From Amoebidium appalachense (lineage: Eukaryota; Ichthyosporea): a stretch of 64,000 nt of DNA. Shown in pieces: positions 45,618-55,087 of this stretch. The position numbers and the translations under genes were made by a program. How positions within the stretch are numbered: position 1 is the first letter of the stretch; each line of letters begins with the position of its first letter. A model generated the notes under the pieces. The model saw nothing but the letters and a program-made list of their open reading frames with translations. It was not told the origin of the DNA and searched no databases. The stretch lies in contig CAVNZM010000022.1 in the NCBI GenBank assembly GCA_963693365.1, positions 1-64,000 on the forward strand. The letters are read 5' to 3'.

Positions 45618-46646
45618 ATGACGCACATTGAGCGTATTCACATTCTCGGTAAGGACCGCGAGCCCCGGTTCGCCTACCAACCGGAGCTGTTCTACACGCT
45701 GCACCTGCACCCCGAGGCGCCTGGCTCGATCCGCATGGGCACCGCCGCGATCTTCAGCACGAAGACAGGGGAGGAGAGGGTGTGGCCGGTCGACGTCATC
45801 CTCTCCGGGCCGGTACCGCGGCAGTTTGTCGACGAGGAGGGGCGGTGGACCCAGCGGGACAGTTACACACCTCCCGACCCCCGCTTCGAAGGGCGTGGCA
45901 GCGCGGTGTGGCGTGCACTGTACGACGAGCTCCAGGCGCCGGCGCTGCGCAGCCTCATCCCCGACGACACGGGCCTCGGGTTTCTCCTCCGCAAGTGCCC
46001 CCACCCCGACTTCGACGATGTGGACAACGACAACGACGAGGTGATCACCGTCGAGGAGACGGAGCACGTCTGGGGTGTGAGGCTTGGGCAGGCGGTGGCG
46101 GCTCCGACCGTGGTTCGGCCGCTCCACCAGGTCGTCGAGAGCGCGACGGTCCGCGCGGCGCCGGTGCCGGACGAGCAGTGTTCCCTGTACGCATTGAACA
46201 CGTTGGCCAGCGACGAGGAGGCCAGGACGGTAGAAATGTTTGAGGTCTGGCCGGTGCTCCATTGTGGGCAGCCCGCGCTGCGCCTGGGTCTCTACTACCT
46301 GCTGGCCGAGCTGAAGCTGGCCGAGCGCTTTGTGCCCCTGGACGTCATCGTCCAAGGCGACTGGGTCGAGGCCAAGATCGACGAGCACGGGACGTGGAGG
46401 GCCGGAGCGGTGGTTGGGCGAAGGGCGGTGGGCAGCGAGGATGCGTTCTACCTCCAGATTTACATTGCGCTCGGCCGGCACTTCGGGTTGGGGGTGCTGT
46501 CGCGGCAGATGCTGGGAATGGATGCTACCAGGACGGAGGTGCTTCGTATTGCACCACGCAGAGTGTACGAGCTGGATTATGACGTGGACACCGTGGACTT
46601 CGAAGTCCCGTTCGAGGGCCACGCGTTTATGCATGCATTTTCGTGA
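45618..46646 (+). CDS. Unknown protein with internal repeat
   Basis: 342 residues. Two halves share a layout: a LFYTLHLHP or SLYALNTL strand, a PVDVILSGPVP or PLDVIVQGDWV strand and a following basic helix (RGSAVWRALYDEL or EDAFYLQIYIALG), so an ancient duplication is likely. An Asp-rich DFDDVDNDNDE linker separates them. No family recognised. The ATG at 45618 has a TATA-like TACATAAG 66 bases before it. Confidence 0.6.
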   Translation: MTHIERIHILGKDREPRFAYQPELFYTLHLHPEAPGSIRMGTAAIFSTKTGEERVWPVDVILSGPVPRQFVDEEGRWTQRDSYTPPDPRFEGRGSAVWRALYDELQAPALRSLIPDDTGLGFLLRKCPHPDFDDVDNDNDEVITVEETEHVWGVRLGQAVAAPTVVRPLHQVVESATVRAAPVPDEQCSLYALNTLASDEEARTVEMFEVWPVLHCGQPALRLGLYYLLAELKLAERFVPLDVIVQGDWVEAKIDEHGTWRAGAVVGRRAVGSEDAFYLQIYIALGRHFGLGVLSRQMLGMDATRTEVLRIAPRRVYELDYDVDTVDFEVPFEGHAFMHAFS

Positions 46647-46676
46647 CAGACGGGTGAACCTGGCGAACTTGGTGAT

Positions 46677-46815
46677 TGGTTGCGCATATGTGAGCCTAAA
46701 CCCTAAGGGTTGTGTGGGGGGTGGGGGTGGGTGTGTATTTGCGTTGGTTGCGCATATGTGAGCCTAAACCCTAAGGGTTGTGTGGGGGGTGGGGGTGGGT
46801 GTGTATTTGCGTTGG
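46677..46815. repeat. Two direct 70-bp repeats
   Basis: TTGCGCATATGTGAGCCTAA recurs at exact 70-base spacing with a GTGGGGGTGGG run. Each copy carries one CCCTAAGGG; no telomere array. Confidence 0.85.
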
Positions 46816-47084
46816 TCATTTGCCCACAGGATGGGTCAAAACGCGCAGCGCGCAAATAAACCACAAAAACACACGAGCGCGCCCCACCGTGTGGCCCGCG
46901 AGGCCTGGGAGGCCCGCCCGCCCGGCGAGCCACGCGTGCCACGCGTGCCACGCATGCCCCCACGCCCCGCCCCGGCGCGGGGAATTTTCACGCGGGGTTT
47001 TGGGCAGCCACCCACCAATATGACCGATGGCCATTTTGGTTGTGTGTGCGCCTCCGCCGCTTCCGATTTTGTAGTCGAGGAGCA

Positions 47085-48558
47085 ATGAGTTCACGCCCGC
47101 GCGGCAGACCCCCGAAACGCGCCAGAACCGAGGAACCGGAGGACGATGACCCGCTCACCTCATGGTTCTCTGGGATTTGGCAGCTGACCGCCGACCGTGC
47201 AAGGGACCGTGCGGACGCGGTGGGGGCTTCAAGCATGTTGACACCGGAGCAAAGGGACGCGCTGTACAAGGACTACATGACCAACTGCGATATCTTTGCC
47301 AGTATCCACAACGACGTAGAAAACCGCGAGATCACGACCCCAATCAGACAGATCGTCTTCCCGCCCGACGGTGACGGCCTCGAGCCACGCGACGAGGACC
47401 TGGCAGAGTTTATGAACATTAATGGGCTGAAGGAGGCGAAGCAGAAGCTTTTTGAAACCGTTATTGTTCCACGATTTGTGCCCGAACTGTTCCGCAGCCT
47501 GCGAACGCCTGGGCGGGGAATTCTGATGTTTGGTCCACCCGGGACCGGCAAGACGTTTATTGCGAGCAAGTTGGCGCAGGTGGGCAGGTCGACGTTTATG
47601 AACGTGTCGTCGGCTGTGCTCAACTCAAAGTGGGAGGGCAACTCGGAGAAGGCGGTGCAGGCGGTGTTTTCGCTCGCAAGGTGCCTGCGTCCCACTGTCA
47701 TGTTTCTGGACGAGGCCGAGTCGATACTGGGCTCCCGAAACCGCAACAGTGCGAGCGGGTCGGGCAACTCGTACAAGATCACAAACCAGTTTCTTTCGGA
47801 GTACGACGGGCTGCGCAAGAGCAATGACCATATGCTGTATGTGGCCGCGACAAACCTGCCGTTCGACCTTGACCGGGCGATTCTGAGGCGATTTCCCATT
47901 CGCGTGTTTGTTGACCTGCCGCTACCGATCGACATCCTCGAACTGATATTGGAAAAACTGGACGAATTCCAAGCGGAGTATCCCCTGAGCGTCGACCCAA
48001 CGCTGCTAGTAGTTAATGACGGGGTTCACACCCCGCGAGAGGCCCTGCAGAAGTTGGCGTACTGGATGTTTCTCAAGTCGTATTCCACATCGGACATCCT
48101 CAATCTAATCAAGCAGGCTGCGACGGTGCCAATGTCTGCGCATTCGGGAGATTTTTCAGTCACCCTCGGGCACAGGCAGCTTTGCCGGAGAGCTCAAAGG
48201 GCTGATCGAAAGACAGCCCAAGCCACTGGCAGTGCGGGATTTCCTGTCGGCGGCAAATACTGTTCTCCCCGCGTTTACAAAGTTTGACGATGACATGGCA
48301 TACACCGCGGACTACATCGAGCTATTTGCATTCAAGATCAATATTGAATGGCGGCGCGGCGAAACGATGCCCCCTGGGTTTGCACACGCACTCCAACAGC
48401 ACAGGGATGCGGAGCTGAACCCAACCAGCTTGTGGGGACCCGAGGTTCCGACATGGTACGTCCACGACGTCCGCGAGGGCAAGGATTACGCCCTTGGTCG
48501 TTACTACCAGGAGCAGGTGCTGCCGGAATTGGATATTGTGCTCGTCGACGGCGATTGA
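47085..48558 (+). CDS. AAA ATPase of the katanin/spastin/VPS4 type, C-terminal frameshift
   Basis: ATG 47085. N-terminal RPRGRPPKRAR (4-14) looks like an AT-hook or nuclear signal. Walker A GPPGTGKT (150-157), Walker B VMFLDE (205-210), sensor-1 AATN and the arginine-finger RRFPIR follow in order, with a four-helix C-terminal part. Coding shifts frame at about 48165-48175 and continues to TGA 48558, giving the acidic C-terminal helix typical of meiotic-clade AAA proteins. The unshifted frame ends at 48287. Members disassemble or sever protein assemblies (ESCRT-III, microtubules). A one-base error is likely. Confidence 0.8.
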
Positions 48559-48831
48559 ACCCGGGTGTGTATTTTGGTAAGCAATTGGCAATCGATCAAT
48601 GTGATCGATCGATAGCCATTCTGGTTGTGTGTGTGTGTGCCGTAACCCGCAGCCTGCAATCGGTCAATGTGACCGGTTGTCATTTTGCTAGGCACTGGGG
48701 TACTTGGCAGCCAAATGCCTCAAATTGAGGCCTTTGAAATGGTTAACCAGTGAAGTGGATGTGTTGCACCCTCCCGCTGGCCGGGTACAAAAGGCGCCGC
48801 GCGCAAAATAAAATCGCAGTCTTACTCTGAA

Positions 48832-50223
48832 ATGACTTCAAACACGTCTCCCCCACCCTCTTACTCTCCCACCCCTCTTGGCCCCGACTGGCGCCCGCCC
48901 GCGGGCCACGAGTCGCGCGTGGACACGTCGTCGGTGCCCGCGTGGCCCGGCGTGCGCCCGTTCTTCGCGCCGGACGGGGAGAAGGTGCTGACGTACCTGA
49001 CGAAGTTCGACGGGCACGTGTTCTTCAACGCGGGGTACTCCGCGTCGCTAGGGAGCAAGGAGGCGGGCGGAACATGGAAGAATCCTGTTAATTGGGTTAG
49101 GCATAATCAGGACACGGTTGATCGGGTGTTGGAGTTGACTCGGATGAATGTGGAGACGATGGATCTGGAAGGAGGGAACTTGGACGTGGCTCCAAGTTCG
49201 TCCCGGGTGCTTGTTCAAAGCGCGTTTTCGCGGATCAAGAAGCTACCCGCAATATCCCACACCGATGGCTCTGTCGCCTACGCCTTCGCAACGCATGGTC
49301 TGATACCCGCCATCGAGATGTACCGCGGGACCTGGTTCGCGTTCGAGCTGACCGCGCCGTTTCTGCGCTACTGCTTTCCCGCGCTGCGGGACTTCTGGGA
49401 CAACGTGATGGTCAAGTCGCACCTGGGCCAGATGGACTACTTCGCGGACCTGGTGCGCATCGCCGACCAAGGACGCGGCGACGGGGCCAAGACCAAGTCC
49501 GTGCACATCGACATGGAGGCCGCGGACGCGGAGGGCCCGCGCGCGGGCAAGCGTGAGCGCGAAGACGACGGGGAGCAGCAGGTGGCCAAGCGCAACCCGC
49601 TGGACGCGATGCTGGAACCGGGCAACTGGTTCAAGCCGGGAGTGGATTTCGACACCGCGCTCGAGCAACTCAACAAGTTCATCACCACCGCGCACCGCGA
49701 CATCTGCACCAACTACTGCCCCGAGGCACTCGCGGCGGTCAGGCGCGCGGAAGAGGTGGAGCGACAGGAGCGTGCCAAGCAGGACACGATCCAGCGGGGC
49801 ATCGACTCAACGCTGGCGATGGTGAAGGCAGTGCGCGAGATGAAGGCCGAGCTCAAGGGGCTTGACGTGCACTTTGTGGCGTGGAGGCAGCTGAACTTCG
49901 AGTGGTCGCTCAAAGCCGCGGCCGGCGCGTGCGTGTACGCGCTGCACATCGACGGCTACGTGAAGATCGGGCACACGGGCAACTCCCTGTTCCAGCGCTA
50001 CAAGCACGACCTGTGGTCGCATGACATGAAGGAGCTTATAATCGTGTGCATGCCACACCGCAACAAGAACGAGGCGGAGCAGTTCGAGAAGCTGGTGCAG
50101 AACCAGCTCAAACAGGTGCGGGTAATGGTGGGCAACAAGCGCGAGATGTTCGCGGCGGACTACGTGCGCGTGTCAAACGCGTTCAAGGAGGTGTACGGGG
50201 ACGACGACATCCGCTTTGTCTGA
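48832..50223 (+). CDS. Protein with C-terminal GIY-YIG (T5orf172-like) domain
   Basis: 463 residues. Pro/Ser-rich start; residues 40-210 globular and unassigned; a KR-rich KREREDDGEQQVAKR segment near 235-250 may direct it to the nucleus; coiled coil 290-340. C-terminal VYALHIDGYVKIGHTGN (about 364-380) plus a later Glu in KNEAEQFEKL match the T5orf172/MUG113 branch of the GIY-YIG nuclease fold. Whether it cuts DNA is unknown. Base composition drops locally at 49070-49160 (AT-rich codons), which may be a short inserted segment. Confidence 0.75.
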   Translation: MTSNTSPPPSYSPTPLGPDWRPPAGHESRVDTSSVPAWPGVRPFFAPDGEKVLTYLTKFDGHVFFNAGYSASLGSKEAGGTWKNPVNWVRHNQDTVDRVLELTRMNVETMDLEGGNLDVAPSSSRVLVQSAFSRIKKLPAISHTDGSVAYAFATHGLIPAIEMYRGTWFAFELTAPFLRYCFPALRDFWDNVMVKSHLGQMDYFADLVRIADQGRGDGAKTKSVHIDMEAADAEGPRAGKREREDDGEQQVAKRNPLDAMLEPGNWFKPGVDFDTALEQLNKFITTAHRDICTNYCPEALAAVRRAEEVERQERAKQDTIQRGIDSTLAMVKAVREMKAELKGLDVHFVAWRQLNFEWSLKAAAGACVYALHIDGYVKIGHTGNSLFQRYKHDLWSHDMKELIIVCMPHRNKNEAEQFEKLVQNQLKQVRVMVGNKREMFAADYVRVSNAFKEVYGDDDIRFV

Positions 50224-50420
50224 TTCTGGATGTATCTGGATGTCCGTGAACCAGTCACGGACTTCTGTGTTCACGAACCGCACCTATAAAACCGTCTACT
50301 TCGCATCATCTTTGAAGATCACGAATCACTCAAGCAATCACTCAAGATGAGTGATTGCCAGTTGGTTTGCATCCAAATTGCGCATATAAAAACCCGACTC
50401 GCACGAGAGATGTCCGCAGA

Positions 50421-51077
50421 ATGGACTTCATCACTCGCATCCAACAGCACGAAGTGCCGTACCCGCAGGGCAGCGCGGCGTGGCTGCGCGCGCGCGCATG
50501 CATGCTCACGGCCTCGGACGTGGGCGCCGCGCTGGGTGTGAATCCCTATGAGTCCCGCCGCGAGTTGATCGAGCACAAGTCCGGGCTGAAGCGGCGGGTC
50601 GTGGACCCCGTGTTCGTGGCATTCGGACACAAGCACGAGGCCAACGCGGCGGACGCGTACATGCGCGCGACGGGGCGCTCGTGCATCGAGCTGGGGCTGA
50701 TCCGGCACGCGGAGCACCGGTGGCTGGGGGCGAGCCCGGACCGGGTGACGCTGTGCGGGCGCGCGGTGGAGATCAAGGTGCCGTACAAGCGCAAGTTCAT
50801 GGACGGACAGCCGATCCCCGAGCACTATGTGGCGCAGGTGCAGACACAGCTGTTTGTGCTGGGGCTGGAGGTCGCGGACTTTGTGCAGTTCGACCCGCGC
50901 GACGGGTCGCTGCGGATCGACGAGATCCCGCGGGACAAGGAGTGGTGGGCCAAGCACGGCAAGACATTAATGAGTTTTCAGGCCAAAGTGTTAGACATAC
51001 GCGCAGACCACGAGCTGCAGGGATGGGAGACAGAGGACCAAGACACGGCGATTTGTCACATTCCCGACTTTATATAA
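50421..51077 (+). CDS. YqaJ/lambda-exonuclease-like recombinase nuclease
   Basis: 218 residues. GSAAWLRAR (17-25) and LTASDVGAALG (29-39) match the start of the YqaJ fold. GASPDRV (103-109) and VEIKVPY (116-122) carry the catalytic D107, E117 and K119. YVAQVQTQ (136-143) gives the conserved Gln. This is the PD-(D/E)XK exonuclease of viral recombination systems that resects DNA ends for single-strand annealing. No annealing partner is visible nearby. TATAAAA elements lie at about 50285 and 50395; ATG 50421 is required to keep the first conserved motif. Confidence 0.9.
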   Translation: MDFITRIQQHEVPYPQGSAAWLRARACMLTASDVGAALGVNPYESRRELIEHKSGLKRRVVDPVFVAFGHKHEANAADAYMRATGRSCIELGLIRHAEHRWLGASPDRVTLCGRAVEIKVPYKRKFMDGQPIPEHYVAQVQTQLFVLGLEVADFVQFDPRDGSLRIDEIPRDKEWWAKHGKTLMSFQAKVLDIRADHELQGWETEDQDTAICHIPDFI

Positions 51078-51336
51078 CTTGCACGGCGATGTGTGTAGAT
51101 GGACACAGTCCACCGACTACACCCCAGCCCCGGCCATCAGTCGCAGTAGCGGCATCGGCAGTATATATACGACAAAGGGGTGTACGGTAAGATAGAGCAT
51201 CAACAGGTACCGCTTTATCAATTTGAAATTTTGTTTTTTTGTGCAAGTGTGCTGGTCCGGGTGGCCAGGTGCCTGTATGGTGGGTGAAAACGGATCCAGT
51301 GACACCATGACTGCTTTATGGTTAATATATTATACA

Positions 51337-51573
51337 ATGAAGCCCAAGTATGTCAAGGGACGGTACTGTAGAAGAGACAAACGGATCTACCGCCGAAAGC
51401 TCCGAAACGCACGAAAAAAGTACAAAGTCCAAAAGAAACATCTAAAACGCATATGGGAACCATCCTATCGTGTACTTGACTATGTGACCGGCATACCGAC
51501 CATGACAACCAAAAACGGGTGGGACATCACAAGCTACGAGTACCCCCTACACTACAACATTTCCCGTGTGTAA
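51337..51573 (+). CDS. Small very basic protein
   Basis: ATG 51337 (MKPKYVKGRY), 78 residues. About one third of the first 45 residues are Arg/Lys, in a single helical block, then a Tyr-rich end. Earlier in-frame ATGs exist at 51277 and 51307. It could bind DNA or RNA or pack genome. It ends 2 bases from the tail of the opposite gene. Not recognised. Confidence 0.5.
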   Translation: MKPKYVKGRYCRRDKRIYRRKLRNARKKYKVQKKHLKRIWEPSYRVLDYVTGIPTMTTKNGWDITSYEYPLHYNISRV

Positions 51574-51575
51574 GT

Positions 51576-54014
51576 CTACAAGGCCGCGGCCGCGTTGGAG
51601 GGGGGCTCGTCGTTGCCGGGGCCGTCGGCGCGATGGCGTCTGCGAGGTGTTTCTTCGTCCCGCCCGTCGCCATCGTCCGCCTCCGACCTCCGCCTTTTCT
51701 GGGCGGATTGCGACTCGAACACTTCCATTAAACCCTTCAACCGGGCGCCGACCCCAGCCTCGATGCGAGATTCTATGTCTTTTTCCAGGTCTTCTTTTTC
51801 CTTGACCAGTTCGGCAATCCTCGAATAATAGGATTCCCATTTCGATTCCCATTTCTGGTTCTTGTTATGTTCAGTCTCATAGTTCTGTGTGGTCTTTGAA
51901 AGCTCCCGTGTGAGTTTGGCCACCTTCCCTATCTGGCCAGCGAGTTCCGTCTCGAGTTCTTTAATTTCCCGCTCGAGGCGTTTTCGCTCCGTTTCCTTGG
52001 TCTCCTTCCATTTCGTATTTTCGGCTTCGAGTTTGCGAACTTTCTCTTCGAGGCCGTTGATCGTTGTCGAGTCCGCGTTGTTACGACGTGTGAGCTCCTC
52101 GATCTTCGCGTCCTTCTCCGCGCTAAGCTTGTCTAATTTTTCCCTCGTCTCTTTTCCTCCCACGACTGCGATCTTCAAATTTTGCTTCAGCGTCGCGCTT
52201 TCCTGCTCGAGCTTAACGATCTGCGCGCGGTGCCGCTCCGAAACCATGCCGACGAGGCGCGTGACGGTGGAAACCACCTCCATAGTGGCCACGGAGTCGC
52301 CGCCGAGTAGACCGGATAGGTCGCTCAAGGGGTCGGCTGAGGGTGGGAGTGCGAGACGCGCGGGCCGTCTAACGTCTTGCTCCTGCTCCTCCGCTCGCTC
52401 CTTCTCAGTCTCTCGTTCTCGTTCGAACTCTCGCTCCGCTCCCTTGTTCTCTTCACGCTCATCTCGCTCCGTTCCCTCGTTCTGTGGATCTCGTTCCAAA
52501 TCTCGCTCCTCTCGCACTTGCTCCTCTCTCTCCTTCTCTCGCTCCTCCGCTCGCTCCATCTCTCGTTCCTTCTCTCGCACTCGCTCCTCCGCTTGCTCCT
52601 TCTCTCGCTCCTCCGCCCGCTCCTTCTTCTCTCGCTCCTTCTCTCGCACTCGCTCCTCCGCTTGCTCCTTCTCTCGCTCCTCCGCTTGCTCCTTCTCTCG
52701 CTCCATCTCTCGCTCCTTCTCTCGCACTCGCTCCTCCGCTTGCTCCTTCTCTCGCTCCTTCTTCTCTCGCTCCATCTCTCGCTCCTTCTTCTCTCGCTCC
52801 TTCTTCTCTCGCTCAATCTCTCGCTCCTTCTCTCGCTCCTTCTTCTCTCGCTCCATCTCTCGCTCCTTCTCTCGTTCCATCTCTCGCTCCTTCTCTCGCT
52901 CCTTCTCTCGCCCCCCCCCGTCCTTCTTCTCTCGCTCCTTCTCTCGCTCCTTCTCTCGTTCCATCTCTCGCTCCTTCTCTCGCTCCTTCTCTCTCTTGTT
53001 GTCCTCTCGATCCTTTCGCTTCTTTCGCTCCATTTCTCGATCCAACCTTGCGCTCTCTCGGTTAATTCGCGCCTCCCCTCGCCGCTGACTCTGCAGCTGT
53101 TTCTGTTGCTGGGCCCCAGCAGGCGAATGGAACAGTCCGGTCGTGGAAAATGGTTGGTGTTGCCCCGTGTGTGCCCCAGGAGAGAAGAGTCGTGGCTGTG
53201 CAAATGGTATAGGCTGTGGAGAGGCCTGCAGAGGCCGTGTCATTGGTTGTGGCTGAAACCCGAATTGCCGAGGGTCGAGAGTGTTGGGTAGAATTGGTCT
53301 GTTTTTGGTGCCGCCGGTCGTGGTTTGGGGTCCCGTGGTGGGAGCTGCCGGGGATGCAGAGGACGGTGCTGTCCGGGGTGGAAGATCGAACGGAGATGCA
53401 GAGGACGGTGCTGTCGCGGGTGGAAGATTGATATCGGGAAACCAATCTACAGGGGGAAAATCTTCCTCTTGTAGGAGCAACCACTCGAAACTTTCAATCG
53501 CCAACCAATCTATGTCCTGGGGCGGAATTGTCATCGAAGGGCGGAAAGTCTTTCCGGGTGTAAAACGTTGCAAAAATGTTGCCAAAGAACACGGATAAAC
53601 GAACGTGTTCACACCGGTCAAACGTGTAGCCGTTAAAGGTTCAACATAGAGGACTTTCAACTCATCGGCTAAATGCCTTAGTATCCCGGATGCTTTTCTC
53701 AGGCGGAGGAAATCAGAAAGCGAAGGTGTCGTGATGTGTTCATCTGGCTGTGTGCGCGATGAAGAATGTGAAGCAATGTGAATGAAATGGTGGAACGGCG
53801 TATTTGGTCCTGTTTTTGTAGAAGGTACACAAACGTGGTTGTGGTCTTCTGTGCACTCGCCCAACGCGCACGATTTATCTATAGTCACATCCAAAAACAC
53901 ATCATCTCCCCTCGTCACTAACGCTGCCTCAAAATATCGATCTTCACCAACTCTGACTCCAATAGTGCCTGGGGCGTACAGGCGCAATAAGCATGCAAAC
54001 TGTGCTCGGTCCAT
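51576..54014 (-). CDS. Long coiled-coil protein with ERE/EKE repeats
   Basis: 812 residues. N-terminal globular domain (1-175) with a Cys/His cluster. A Pro/Ala/Gln-rich linker (175-310) and about 215 residues of Glu/Arg/Lys repeats (K/R-E-R-E-x) come next. A Leu-rich coiled coil of about 200 residues (590-770) and a basic KRRRSEADDG-type tail finish it. The charged repeats are encoded by imperfect 6-30 bp CT-rich tandem repeats at 52380-53040, which probably vary in length between isolates. Single charged alpha-helices of this type act as rigid spacers. Family unknown. Confidence 0.65.
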   Translation of the reverse strand: MDRAQFACLLRLYAPGTIGVRVGEDRYFEAALVTRGDDVFLDVTIDKSCALGECTEDHNHVCVPSTKTGPNTPFHHFIHIASHSSSRTQPDEHITTPSLSDFLRLRKASGILRHLADELKVLYVEPLTATRLTGVNTFVYPCSLATFLQRFTPGKTFRPSMTIPPQDIDWLAIESFEWLLLQEEDFPPVDWFPDINLPPATAPSSASPFDLPPRTAPSSASPAAPTTGPQTTTGGTKNRPILPNTLDPRQFGFQPQPMTRPLQASPQPIPFAQPRLFSPGAHTGQHQPFSTTGLFHSPAGAQQQKQLQSQRRGEARINRESARLDREMERKKRKDREDNKREKEREKEREMEREKEREKEREKKDGGGREKEREKEREMEREKEREMEREKKEREKEREIEREKKEREKKEREMEREKKEREKEQAEERVREKEREMEREKEQAEEREKEQAEERVREKEREKKERAEEREKEQAEERVREKEREMERAEEREKEREEQVREERDLERDPQNEGTERDEREENKGAEREFERERETEKERAEEQEQDVRRPARLALPPSADPLSDLSGLLGGDSVATMEVVSTVTRLVGMVSERHRAQIVKLEQESATLKQNLKIAVVGGKETREKLDKLSAEKDAKIEELTRRNNADSTTINGLEEKVRKLEAENTKWKETKETERKRLEREIKELETELAGQIGKVAKLTRELSKTTQNYETEHNKNQKWESKWESYYSRIAELVKEKEDLEKDIESRIEAGVGARLKGLMEVFESQSAQKRRRSEADDGDGRDEETPRRRHRADGPGNDEPPSNAAAAL

Positions 54015-54465
54015 ATCTCGCGGAGTCTACGAATTCTTACGCATTTTCGGCCTAGCGATTTAGTACATTGTGGCAGCTTATTTGGCCAGGGCTGGGTTTT
54101 GTACGTTTTCTTTTTATCAAAGAGTCGCGCAGCCAATCGTTCACTTCCGATGAACCAACAACCAATCGTTATTTCGATAGGAAATCGGTGATTGGATGAT
54201 ATTCAGCCAACAAATGGGCTGTTGCCATGTGTCATTAATGATTGGTTTGTCGAAATGTCTCGCATTTTTCTTGACTTGTTGGATCGCTGATCTTCAACCA
54301 GTCATATATCTACAAATTGCTTTTCTGTTATTTTAATTGGCTAGACGTCATGCAAGTGTTTTGGGCTAAAAGATTCCCGTGCTGTGATTGGTTGCTCAAT
54401 CGTATCACGTTGGAAGATGCATCGGTATGTTGTTTTGCTTTATTGAGTCTCTCGGGTCGGACGTT

Positions 54466-54891
54466 CTACTCCGAGTCGCCGTCGTCGAGGATGGAATCTG
54501 TTTCTATATAGTTGTCCTTGTCGACGTGTTTGAGTGATTGCTTTGTGGCGAGGTCTTTGTCCGGTATGGCAGTCAGGAAGGATACCAGGTCGTTGGCCTT
54601 TTTCGTGTCCTTGAAGTACGTTTCGAGCTGACGGCGGAGATACTGTTCGCTTAGTTGTGGCTTTTTGATTGATTCTTGAAGAATCAGAAGGTCTTTCGTG
54701 GGAAGCTCGAGTGACCTGACATTTCCAGACGACATGTACTTCAGAATGGCCTTCTTTATAGTATTCATTTTCTTGGTAACAGGTTTTGTCTGTGCCGCGT
54801 GCTCCTTGATCTGTGCGTGGAGGGTTGCATAGTCACGCAAAACGCCCTTCAAGCTCTCTACATTGGAGATCTCGGTGTTTGGTTTTCCCAT
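54466..54891 (-). CDS. DUF5760-like small helical protein
   Basis: 141 residues. The layout (an ending helix LRDYATLHAQIKEHA, then KKMNTIKKAILKYMSSGNV, a short LELPTKDLLILQES strand pair and a final helix) resembles the DUF5760 proteins common in mimivirids, phycodnavirids and relatives, which have 'L-x-x-Y-x-x-L-x-x-x-hydrophobic ... hydrophobic-x-x-[FY]-M ... hydrophobic-x-hydrophobic'. The acidic tail is typical. Function unknown. Supports a nucleocytovirus origin. Resemblance judged by eye. Confidence 0.5.
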   Translation of the reverse strand: MGKPNTEISNVESLKGVLRDYATLHAQIKEHAAQTKPVTKKMNTIKKAILKYMSSGNVRSLELPTKDLLILQESIKKPQLSEQYLRRQLETYFKDTKKANDLVSFLTAIPDKDLATKQSLKHVDKDNYIETDSILDDGDSE

Positions 54892-55008
54892 TTGCTATTA
54901 CACACACATAATATTTTGTGGTGTTTTCGGCGATGTCGTGGTGCCTACGTCATCGAGTCTTGGTTCTGCTTGCGTCATCGAGTCTTGTTCTGCTTGCGTC
55001 ATCGACGA

Positions 55009-55016
55009 TTATAAAT
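55009..55016 (+). promoter_or_regulatory. TATA-like box TTATAAAT
   Basis: Precedes the gene at 55088 after three tandem TTGCGTCATCGA words (about 54947-55006). Upstream ATGs at 55015 and 55021 open a short frame overlapping the gene. Confidence 0.45.
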
Positions 55017-55087
55017 GACGATGTCATCGACCGCGAGCCCGACCGACGTTTCGATCATTGGTTGGATTTGTCCGTGTGAACCCCAAG

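Noticed and set aside
46677-46815. Telomere-like CCCTAA repeats
   Set aside because: Only one CCCTAA per 70-bp unit; no telomeric array.
52377-53291. Plus-strand Leu/Ser-rich frames opposite the coiled-coil gene
   Set aside because: Products of CT-rich repeats; the minus strand gives a coherent 812-residue protein with unique domains at both ends.
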